Positions 57,137-64,000 of a stretch of DNA of 64,000 nt are shown here, in pieces; positions within the stretch are counted from its first letter, which is position 1; the number at the start of each line of letters is the position of its first letter. A model generated the notes under the pieces. The model worked only from the letters and a program-made list of their open reading frames with translations, was not told where the DNA came from and did no database searches. The position numbers and the translations under genes are program-made. This DNA is from Pseudooceanicola marinus. Lineage in GTDB: Bacteria > Pseudomonadota > Alphaproteobacteria > Rhodobacterales > Rhodobacteraceae. The DNA is taken from assembly GCF_002786295.1 (NCBI RefSeq), contig NZ_PGTC01000008.1, forward strand, positions 1-64,000, in the 5' to 3' direction.

Positions 57137-58513
57137 CTAGAAGTAGTCGATGGAGACCTGCAGCAGGCGCTCCACCTCCGGCACGTCCGCCGACAGGGCG
57201 AAGAGGACGATGGTGTCGCCCTCGTCGATCACCAGGTCGGCCTGCGGGCGCACGACCTTTTCGCCCTTCAGCACGGCACCGACCAGCACGCCTTCGGGGA
57301 AGGCGATGTCGCGGATAGGCTTGCCGGACATGGGCGACGTCGACAGCACCTCCGCCTCGATCACCTCGGCCTCGGCGTCGCCGATGGAATAGACCCCGCG
57401 CACGCGCCCGTGGCGGATGTGGCGCAGGATCGAACTGACGGTGGTGGCGCGCGGGTTGATGTAGGCGTCGATGCCCAGGGGACCCATCAGCGGCACCAGC
57501 GTGGGGTCGTTGATCAGGGCGATGGCCATCGGGCAGCCCAGGTTCTTGGCCCGCACGGCGGCCAGCATGTTGGTCTTGTCGTCATCGGTGATGCACAGCA
57601 CCGCGTCGGCGCGGGCGATACCGGCCTCGGCCAGCAACGCGCTGTCGAGCCCGTCGCCGTTCAGCACGATGGTCCGTTCCAGCACGTCGGCAGCCCGTTC
57701 GGCCACCTTGCGGCTTTTCTCGATCACCTTGGCGCGGATGCGGCGGCTCTGGCTCTCCAGCCGCTTGGCGACCGTCTGGCCGACGTTGCCGCCGCCCAGG
57801 ATCACCACGCGATCCTGCTGCTTGTTCGACTTGCCGAAGACCTCAAGGCAGCGCGACACGTCCTCGGAATGGACGCAGACATAGCATTCGTCGGCGGGGA
57901 AGATCTGGTCGTCGGCCTCGGGCGCGAAGAGGCGCCCGTCGCGGCGGACGCCCACGACCACGGCGCGCAGGGTCGAGAAGAGATCGGTGAGCTGGCGCAG
58001 AGGCGTGTTCACGACGGGGCAATCGCCGTCGATCTGGATCCCCAGGAGCTGTGCGCGACCACCGAGGAACTGCTCCACGTCGAAGGCCGCGGGCGCCGCC
58101 AGCCGCTGCAATGCGGCCTCTGCCACCTCCAGCTCCGGCGAGATCACCACGTCGATCGGCATGTGGTCGCGGCGGTAGAGGTCGGAATAGATGGCGTCGA
58201 GGTAGCTGCGCGCCCGCAGGCGGGCGATCTTGCGCGGCACCGAAAAGACCGAATGCGCCACCTGGCAGGTGACCATGTTCACCTCGTCCGAGAAGGTGGC
58301 GGCGATGATCATGTCGGCGTCGCGCGCACCGGCCTGGTCCAGGATGTCGGGGTAGGAGGCAAAGCCCGCAATCCCCCGCACGTCCAGCGTATCCGTCGCG
58401 CGCCGCACCAGGTCGGGGTTGTTGTCGACGACGGTCACGTCGTTGTTTTCACCGGAAAGATGCCGCGCGATCTGCCAGCCGACCTGGCCCGCACCGCAGA
58501 TGATGACTTTCAT
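57137..58513 (-). CDS. trkA: Trk system potassium transporter TrkA
   Basis: A 458-residue cytoplasmic regulator with two RCK units: MKVIICGAGQVGWQIARHL at the N-terminus and VVILGGGNVGQTVAKRL near residue 225, each a Rossmann NAD(H)-binding fold followed by a TrkA_C domain. Gates TrkH. In many alphaproteobacteria ntrBC/ntrYX precede trkA; here a penicillin-acylase-type gene does. Confidence 0.95.
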   Translation of the reverse strand: MKVIICGAGQVGWQIARHLSGENNDVTVVDNNPDLVRRATDTLDVRGIAGFASYPDILDQAGARDADMIIAATFSDEVNMVTCQVAHSVFSVPRKIARLRARSYLDAIYSDLYRRDHMPIDVVISPELEVAEAALQRLAAPAAFDVEQFLGGRAQLLGIQIDGDCPVVNTPLRQLTDLFSTLRAVVVGVRRDGRLFAPEADDQIFPADECYVCVHSEDVSRCLEVFGKSNKQQDRVVILGGGNVGQTVAKRLESQSRRIRAKVIEKSRKVAERAADVLERTIVLNGDGLDSALLAEAGIARADAVLCITDDDKTNMLAAVRAKNLGCPMAIALINDPTLVPLMGPLGIDAYINPRATTVSSILRHIRHGRVRGVYSIGDAEAEVIEAEVLSTSPMSGKPIRDIAFPEGVLVGAVLKGEKVVRPQADLVIDEGDTIVLFALSADVPEVERLLQVSIDYF

Positions 58514-58564
58514 GGGTCCCGATCCCGTCTTGTCGCTCGTGTCGCCGAACGTCCGTTCTGAATG

Positions 58565-58579
58565 ACCTGCATGGCAGGT
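58565..58579. promoter_or_regulatory. perfect dyad upstream of trkA
   Basis: ACCTGC-ATG-GCAGGT, a 15-bp perfect palindrome about 52 bp upstream of the trkA start (minus strand). Possible operator; protein unknown. The remaining 128 bp up to the acylase stop show no gene. Confidence 0.35.
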
Positions 58580-58707
58580 TGCCCGAAAAGGGTCAATTCA
58601 ATTCCCCCGACGCGGCGGGCGGGCGCGGCGGCGGGTCCAATGGATGGCCTGTGATGGGTCGGAAACAGGCGCAGGGCAGGGCGCTGGACGGCCAGTCGGG
58701 CGGGCGG

Positions 58708-61203
58708 CTAGCGCGCCGGGCGCAGGCGGGTGACACCCACGGCGGCGGCGCGCGCCAGGGCCTCGTCCAGTGACATGGGGATGTATTCCCCGCGCCGCCA
58801 GCGTTCGCCCAGGTCGTCGTAGTGGCGCGACAGGAAATGCCCCGACTGTCCCGTGGCGGTGATGAAGACCGAACTGTCGGGATCGGCGAAATCATAGACC
58901 CCGCGGTAGCCCGCGCCATGCACGTTCAGGAAGGGGTTCGGCCCGGTGCCCTTGGTCAGCCCGCGCATCAGCGTGTTGTCCCCGCCCGAGGTGCTTTGAC
59001 GAATGTTGACGAAATGGCGCAGCACCGGCACCTCGCCCAGCACCGGGTGGTCGTGGGTGGCCTGGTGCAGGTCGCCCCAGCGGAGGCTTTCCAGGTTGTT
59101 GCCGTAGCGTTCCGAGATCTCCAGCAGGGCCGCATCCAGCGCCTGGCGCGAGACGTCGGCGCAGGTCTCTGTCACCGTGGATTGCAGGACATCGCACCAA
59201 CGCGCCGCACCGTCGATGTCGCGGAAGACCCGTTCGATGAAGACCGGATCGACATGGGTGAAATCATCGGCCACCGGCCCCAGTTCATCGCGGATCAGCT
59301 TCTCCTGCAGGGTACGCAGCCAGGTGGCGTAAAGCAGCGGTTCGGGCAGATGTTCGTTCATCTCGCCGTTCCAGTTGGCCAGCAGAGTGAGGGCATCCTG
59401 GCGCAGCCGTTCCGGCGTGCCTTCGGGTGCCGCGTCACCGGTGAACCACAGGTCGCGGCCGATCAGCGGCAGCAGCGACCGGGCGGTGAAGGACACCGTA
59501 TCCAGCTGCGCCTCGATGAAGCTGTCGCGGGTGTGCACCTGGCGCGTCTGCATCAGGCGCTGCCAGCGATGGATGCGCTGCGTGTCGCCCCAGTCGAAAC
59601 TGACGTGCTCGGGGAAGGGGCGGTCGACGAACTTGTTGTTGGTATTGCCCAGCAGGCCCCCTTCGGGGTCAATGAACTCGGGGTTGTCCTCATAGGGCAG
59701 CAGCCCCTGCCAGCGGTTTTCCGGCTTCCAGCCCAGCGACGGCAGGCGGCCCTGGCTGTCGTGGCGGATATCGCGGGCGGGCATGGCGCCGATGGTCTTG
59801 AACCCGATCCCCGCGGCATCGGCCAGCGTCAGGTTCTGCGACGGAGCGACATGATAGCGCCCGGCGTCGATCGCTTCCTCGACATTGCGGGCATACATCA
59901 GCTCGACCCCGGCGGTGACCGTGGTGTCATCGGGCGACAGCGCCGTCCAGGCGACGGAGGCGACGTGGCCCGATGGCGTGACCGAGGCCAGCTTGTAGTG
60001 GCTGCCGGGCATGACGGGGCCGTTTTCCGTCCAGCGCAGGGTCAGGGTGACGGGCGCCGCGTCCTTCACGTTGATGATCGACTGTCGGGTGCGGAAGGGC
60101 GCCCAGCCGTCTGGCGTGCGGTATTCCTCCGGGTTTTCGGGGTTCACCTCTTCCATGTAGACGTCGAGATCGTCGAGGTAGGAGGAGGTCAGCCCCCAGC
60201 CCAGGAAATGCGACCGTCCCGACAGGATCGAGGGCAGGCCGGGGATGGTGGCGCCGATAACGCCGCCCTGTTGCAGCTCCATCCGCGCGAGATACCAGAT
60301 CGCCGGCGCGGTGAAGCCCAGGTGCGGGTCATTGGCCAGCAGCGTGCCGCCGGTGGCCGACCGCGCGGGCGCGGCGGCAAAGGCGTTGGAGGCGCCGGCC
60401 ATGTCGCGGGCCGGGAAGGGCGAGAGGCCGGTTTCCGGCAGGCCCTGGGCGGTCATCCCGGGCGCGGGGGCCTCCAGCGCGGCGAAGCGGGTCAGGCTGC
60501 CCTCGGGCATCAGCGAGGCATAGTCGGGCGCGGCGATCGCGGGCCCCGGCGCATCGGGCAGGATGTCGGCCAGCATGTCGGCGTCGGGCAGCGCCAGGGA
60601 GACGCGGGCGCGTTCCACCTCGCTGTCCAGCGCGCCCGACAGCTGCACGGCCATCAGCTTGCCGATGGCGATGGAATCGGCGGGCTGCCAGGGGGCCACG
60701 GGGGCGTTGAACAGGAACATCTCCGGCGCGCCGCGGCCTAGGGCATCCTCGTTGATCTCGGTCAGCCGGGCGTTGACGCCTGCCGCATAGGCGGTCAGGG
60801 CGGCACGGGTGCGTGCGTCCTGGTCGGGGACCGACTCGATCGCCAACCGGTAGAGGTCGAAGCGGCGCATGATGCGGTCGACGGGCAGGGTGCGCGCGCC
60901 GAAGACCTCCGACAGACGGCCCTGCACGGTACGGCGCAGGGTCATCATCTGCCACAGCCGGTCCTGTGCATGGGCGTACCCCAGGCCGAAGAAGACATCC
61001 TCGTCGCTTTGCCCGAAGATATGCGGCACGTCCGCCGTGTCGCGCACGATCTCCAGCGGCGCGGACAGCCCCTCGACGGTCAGCGTCTTGTCGTATTCCG
61101 GCAGAGACCGCGCGGCGAGATAGTAGATCCCCGCGATGGCCACGACGGAGAGAAAGACGAGGCCTCCGGCCAGGCGGAGCAGCCAGCGGAACAGGAGTGT
61201 CAT
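58708..61203 (-). CDS. penicillin acylase family protein (Ntn hydrolase)
   Basis: An 831-residue exported precursor. An N-terminal membrane anchor or signal (residues 5-28) is followed by the alpha-chain-like region (GLGYAHAQDRLWQMMTLRRT). The likely autocleavage site with nucleophile Ser is in AGASNAFAAAP (Ser272), followed by GGTLLANDPHLGF and TSSYLDDLDVYMEEVN of the beta chain. Members hydrolyse amides such as acyl-homoserine lactones, penicillins or N-acyl amino acids; the substrate is unknown. It is transcribed alone. Confidence 0.93.
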   Translation of the reverse strand: MTLLFRWLLRLAGGLVFLSVVAIAGIYYLAARSLPEYDKTLTVEGLSAPLEIVRDTADVPHIFGQSDEDVFFGLGYAHAQDRLWQMMTLRRTVQGRLSEVFGARTLPVDRIMRRFDLYRLAIESVPDQDARTRAALTAYAAGVNARLTEINEDALGRGAPEMFLFNAPVAPWQPADSIAIGKLMAVQLSGALDSEVERARVSLALPDADMLADILPDAPGPAIAAPDYASLMPEGSLTRFAALEAPAPGMTAQGLPETGLSPFPARDMAGASNAFAAAPARSATGGTLLANDPHLGFTAPAIWYLARMELQQGGVIGATIPGLPSILSGRSHFLGWGLTSSYLDDLDVYMEEVNPENPEEYRTPDGWAPFRTRQSIINVKDAAPVTLTLRWTENGPVMPGSHYKLASVTPSGHVASVAWTALSPDDTTVTAGVELMYARNVEEAIDAGRYHVAPSQNLTLADAAGIGFKTIGAMPARDIRHDSQGRLPSLGWKPENRWQGLLPYEDNPEFIDPEGGLLGNTNNKFVDRPFPEHVSFDWGDTQRIHRWQRLMQTRQVHTRDSFIEAQLDTVSFTARSLLPLIGRDLWFTGDAAPEGTPERLRQDALTLLANWNGEMNEHLPEPLLYATWLRTLQEKLIRDELGPVADDFTHVDPVFIERVFRDIDGAARWCDVLQSTVTETCADVSRQALDAALLEISERYGNNLESLRWGDLHQATHDHPVLGEVPVLRHFVNIRQSTSGGDNTLMRGLTKGTGPNPFLNVHGAGYRGVYDFADPDSSVFITATGQSGHFLSRHYDDLGERWRRGEYIPMSLDEALARAAAVGVTRLRPAR

Positions 61204-61367
61204 GCGATCTTCAGCCCTTATGTCCTTGTCCCGTCCCGAAAACCGGTCCGGTCTGCGGCCTGCCTCGGCCCTTGCCTTCCGGCAGGCAGCCGGACAGTGT
61301 GGCGTCAGATGAGAACAGACCTGCCGGGGGATGACCCGGCGGGGGCACCAATACAGGGGAATGAGCC

Positions 61368-62240
61368 ATGGTGAAAGTCGCCTTTCTGGGATTGGGCGTG
61401 ATGGGCTATCCGATGGCGGGCCACCTGGCCGCCAAGGGCCATGACGTCACCGTCTACAACCGCACCACCGCCAAGGCGGAGGCCTGGGTGGCCGAACATG
61501 GCGGCGCCTTCGGGGCGACGCCCGCCGAGGCCGCGACGGGCGCCGAGATCGTCTTCACCTGCGTCGGCAACGACGATGACCTGCGCGCCGTCTGCGCGGG
61601 CGAGGATGGCGCCTTTGCAGGCATGGAGAAGGGCGCGGTGCTGGTCGATCACACCACGGTCTCGGCCAAGGTCACGGCCGAGCTTTACACCCTGGCCGCC
61701 GATAAGGGCCTGGGCTTCGTCGATGCGCCCATTTCCGGCGGGCAGGCGGGGGCCGAGAACGGCGCCCTGTCGGTGATGTGCGGCGGCGATACGGAGGTCT
61801 TCGAGCGGGTTGCGCCGGTGATCGACGCCTATGCCAAGATCTGCCGCCTGATGGGGCCCTCGGGCGCCGGACAGATGACCAAGATGTGCAACCAGATCGC
61901 CATTGCCGGACTGGTGCAGGGCCTCAGCGAGGCGCTGCATTTCTCCGAGAAGGCCGGGCTGGACGGCGAGAAGGTGGTCGAGGTTATCAGCCAGGGCGCG
62001 GCCGGATCCTGGCAGATGGCCAACCGCTACAAGACCATGCTGGCGGATGAATTCGAGCACGGCTTTGCCGTCGACTGGATGCGCAAGGACCTGGGGATCT
62101 GCCTGTCGACGGGTGACGAGATCGGCGCGCCGCTGCCCGTCACGGCCCTGGTCGATCAGTTCTACAAGGACGTGCAGGCCATGGGCGGTGGTCGGTGGGA
62201 TACCTCCAGCCTCATCAAGCGGCTGAAGGCCTTCGAATAA
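61368..62240 (+). CDS. NAD(P)-dependent 3-hydroxyacid (hydroxyisobutyrate/tartronate semialdehyde type) dehydrogenase
   Basis: A 290-residue beta-hydroxyacid dehydrogenase. NAD(P) motif VAFLGLGVMGYPMAGHL; substrate motif DAPISGGQAGAENG; catalytic lysine in GAGQMTKMCNQI. It ends with DTSSLIKRLKAFE. Substrate could be 3-hydroxyisobutyrate, tartronate semialdehyde or a related short acid. A terminator follows 20 bp after its stop. Confidence 0.9.
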   Translation: MVKVAFLGLGVMGYPMAGHLAAKGHDVTVYNRTTAKAEAWVAEHGGAFGATPAEAATGAEIVFTCVGNDDDLRAVCAGEDGAFAGMEKGAVLVDHTTVSAKVTAELYTLAADKGLGFVDAPISGGQAGAENGALSVMCGGDTEVFERVAPVIDAYAKICRLMGPSGAGQMTKMCNQIAIAGLVQGLSEALHFSEKAGLDGEKVVEVISQGAAGSWQMANRYKTMLADEFEHGFAVDWMRKDLGICLSTGDEIGAPLPVTALVDQFYKDVQAMGGGRWDTSSLIKRLKAFE

Positions 62241-62258
62241 GCCTTTGTCCGTAAATGA

Positions 62259-62285
62259 AAAAGGGGCGTTCTTCGCCCCTTTTCT
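62259..62285. terminator. bidirectional terminator between convergent genes
   Basis: AAAAGGGGCG-TTCTT-CGCCCCTTTT: perfect stem with A-run and T-run on either side, between the dehydrogenase (plus) and SMR gene (minus). Confidence 0.92.
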
Positions 62286-62303
62286 GTCCGCTGAACAGGC
62301 CGC

Positions 62304-62636
62304 TCAGTGCGGTGAGGCGTTGGAGAAGACCTGGATCACCACGATGCCCGCGCCGATCAGCAACATGCCGAGAACCGCCGCCAGGTCGAGCTTCTGCCCG
62401 AAGACGACGAAGCCGATCAGCGCGATGAAGACGATCCCCATGCCCGACCACAGCGCATAGACCACGCCCACGGGCATGTGGCGCAGGGTCAGCGACAGGA
62501 AGTAGAAGCTGGCGCCATAGGCCACGACCGTGATGATCGCGGGCACCAGCCGGGTGAACTGCTGGCTGGCGTGCAGGGCCGAGGTGCCGATGGTTTCCAG
62601 CGCCACGGCGATGATGAGAGTGAGGTAGGCGGGCAA
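62304..62636 (-). CDS. small multidrug resistance (SMR) efflux protein, EmrE-like
   Basis: A 110-residue protein with four spans. Glu14 in LIIAVALETIGTSAL matches the essential Glu14 of EmrE, and the ending resembles EmrE rather than SugE/Gdx. It exchanges protons for cationic compounds across the inner membrane, as an antiparallel dimer. The YitT gene lies 42 bp upstream on the same strand. Confidence 0.92.
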   Translation of the reverse strand: MPAYLTLIIAVALETIGTSALHASQQFTRLVPAIITVVAYGASFYFLSLTLRHMPVGVVYALWSGMGIVFIALIGFVVFGQKLDLAAVLGMLLIGAGIVVIQVFSNASPH

Positions 62637-62678
62637 GGGCGTTGTCCTGGATTGGGGCGAGGCGGGCCAGCTGGCCCG

Positions 62679-63326
62679 TCAGGTGGCGACGTACCAGTCC
62701 TTGCGGTGGTTGATCGCGATGACGAAGTTCACCACCACGGCCCCCAGCAGGGACCAGAGGAAGGCACCGCCCTGCAGCACGAAGAAGGCGACGGTGAACA
62801 GGCACAGGTCGAAGGTCAGCTGGGTCCAGCCAGCGCGGAAGCCGGTCTTGTCCTGCAGGTAGAGCCCAAGGATACCGATCCCGCCCAGCGAGGCACCGTG
62901 CCGGAAGAGCGCCAGCAGGCCCGAGCCGGTGACGAAGCCGAAGAGGATGGCGCCGACCCAGGGCGTCAGCTCGGCGAAGAGGATCTCGGTGCCGAGGAAC
63001 TTCGACAGCAGCGACAGCATGGCCACCGCGATGAAGGTCTTGATGGTGAACCGCAGGCCCATGCGCGAATAGCCCAGCCAGTAGAAGGGCAGGTTGACCA
63101 CGAAGAAGACGGGGCCGAAGCTCCACCCGGTGATGTAGGAGATCAGCACGGCAAGGCCGGCGGTCTGGCCCGTCACCAGCCCGAGATGGGTCAGGATGAC
63201 GATGCCGAAGCCGCACATCGTGGTGCCGTAGATCAGCCCCTGCGTATCTTCCAGAAGCGTGTGATTGCCCTTGCGCACAGCCACCTGGGCCTCGGCCTCG
63301 GTCGCGGTTTCCGTTCCGTTGCTCAT
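62679..63326 (-). CDS. YitT family membrane protein
   Basis: A 215-residue protein with about five or six spans (GLIYGTTMCGFGIVILTHLG, then VLISYITGWSFGPVFFVVNL, then AILFGFVTGSGLLALFRHGA) and a basic tail ending HRKDWYVAT. It lacks the soluble C-terminal domain found in the longer Bacillus YitT proteins. Function unknown; possibly a transporter. Tandem paralogue of the next gene. Confidence 0.85.
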   Translation of the reverse strand: MSNGTETATEAEAQVAVRKGNHTLLEDTQGLIYGTTMCGFGIVILTHLGLVTGQTAGLAVLISYITGWSFGPVFFVVNLPFYWLGYSRMGLRFTIKTFIAVAMLSLLSKFLGTEILFAELTPWVGAILFGFVTGSGLLALFRHGASLGGIGILGLYLQDKTGFRAGWTQLTFDLCLFTVAFFVLQGGAFLWSLLGAVVVNFVIAINHRKDWYVAT

Positions 63327-63431
63327 GCAGATCTCCCCGTCGTCCCCTCCCGTGGGGCGCCTGTCGTCCCGTCCGTCCTAGTCCGGGGTCGGAGGCCTGT
63401 CCAGAGCCTGTCCGGCCCGCAGGCGGACGGG

Positions 63432-64000
63432 TCAGTCCGCGATGTAGCGGTCGCGGCGGTGGTTGAATGCGATGACGGTGTTGAGGATGACCGCCCCGAA
63501 AAGCGAGTAAAGCACGGTGCGCGTGTCGAAGAGGAAATAGGCCACCGCGAAAAGCACCGCGTCGACGATCAGCTGCACGTAGCCCGCGCGGAACCCGGTG
63601 CGATCCTGCACCATCAGCGCGATCACCCCCAGGCCGCCCAGTGACCCCTTGTGGCGAAAGACGCCCAGCAGGCCATAGCCCGTCAGCACCCCGAAGATCG
63701 CCGTGCCCAGGATCGGATTCAGGTACTCGAACTGCAGTCCCAGGGGGATGTAGTCCGCCAGGAGCGACAGCGCGGTGACGCAGAAGAAGCTTTTCAGCGT
63801 GAACTCGGCGCCGAGGCGTTTCCAGGCGAAGGCGTAGAACGGCAGGTTCACCAGGAAGAAGACCGTGCCGAAACTCCACCCCGTGACATAGGCGATGATC
63901 AGGGCCAGCCCCGCGGTCTGACCGGTGATGAAGCCCAGCGAGGAGATGAAGACGATCCCCGTGGCCGTGGTCAGAAGCGCGATGGCAAAGCCCTGCGCGT
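63432..64000 (-). CDS. YitT family membrane protein, 5' end beyond window
   Basis: The reading frame runs past position 64000. The visible part starts QGFAIALLTTATGIVFISSL, continues ITGQTAGLALIIAYVTGWSF, and ends HRRDRYIAD. It matches the neighbouring YitT paralogue throughout, so the internal Met at 63851 is not the true start. About 190 codons are present; roughly 15-25 N-terminal residues are missing. Confidence 0.85.
   Translation of the reverse strand, partial: AQGFAIALLTTATGIVFISSLGFITGQTAGLALIIAYVTGWSFGTVFFLVNLPFYAFAWKRLGAEFTLKSFFCVTALSLLADYIPLGLQFEYLNPILGTAIFGVLTGYGLLGVFRHKGSLGGLGVIALMVQDRTGFRAGYVQLIVDAVLFAVAYFLFDTRTVLYSLFGAVILNTVIAFNHRRDRYIAD

Overview
The window looks like chromosomal DNA from a high-GC alphaproteobacterium of the Rhodobacteraceae (Roseobacter-type). 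The evidence is gene content and order: ligA-recG, rplM-rpsI, prfA-prmC with a DUF4167 gene, lptF-lptG-lptD-surA-rsmA, hfq-hflX beside trkA/trkH, a CtrA C-terminus, a TRAP transporter and an alphaproteobacterial GTTC-N7-GTTC LexA box. The genus is not determined from the sequence.

Layout. 1-5561: a LysR regulator divergent from a tightly overlapping operon (M20 amidohydrolase, TRAP binding protein, small and large TRAP permeases, DUF3237 protein), which reads as uptake and hydrolysis of an N-acylated or amide-type compound. 5562-8111: an accessory, partly AT-richer patch with a 5'-truncated IS1182-type transposase, degenerate repeats, a doubtful zinc-ribbon ORF and the last 65 codons of ctrA without the rest of the gene. 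8112-12625: ligA and recG, overlapping by 4 bp. 12626-13134: a LexA box followed by a 40-residue single-span membrane protein and a terminator, the most interesting small locus here. 13239-19044: a soluble MCP-like receptor, Fe-S scaffold, hisI, gluQ, methyltransferase and trmFO. 19045-26306: enoyl-CoA hydratase/thioesterase divergent pair, rplM-rpsI, YrbL-like protein, PPK2-TetR pair, metA and an unknown P-loop ATPase. 26520-29051: two tandem OmpP1/FadL-like outer membrane proteins. 29416-37342: DMT transporter, CPA1 antiporter, EEP nuclease-like protein, YjdF-like protein, SelO, GNAT, nucleoside hydrolase and an iron-binding periplasmic protein. 37443-43900: mazG, a second M20 hydrolase with an agmatinase-family gene, a small secreted protein, prfA-prmC and DUF4167. 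44055-53016: translation and envelope cluster rsmA-surA-lptD-lptG-lptF opposite pepA-holC. 53104-58513: ArsR/SRPBCC pair, then hflX-hfq-trkH-trkA. 58708-64000: penicillin-acylase-family protein, hydroxyisobutyrate dehydrogenase-type enzyme, SMR efflux protein and two YitT proteins, the last cut by the window edge.

Three copies of a dispersed REP-like hairpin repeat lie in 40490-44046. No rRNA, tRNA, CRISPR array, prophage or conjugative module was seen. Most of the window is housekeeping sequence. The items most worth following up are the LexA-box microprotein, the beheaded ctrA next to IS debris, the REP-like family and the unknown ATPase paired with metA.
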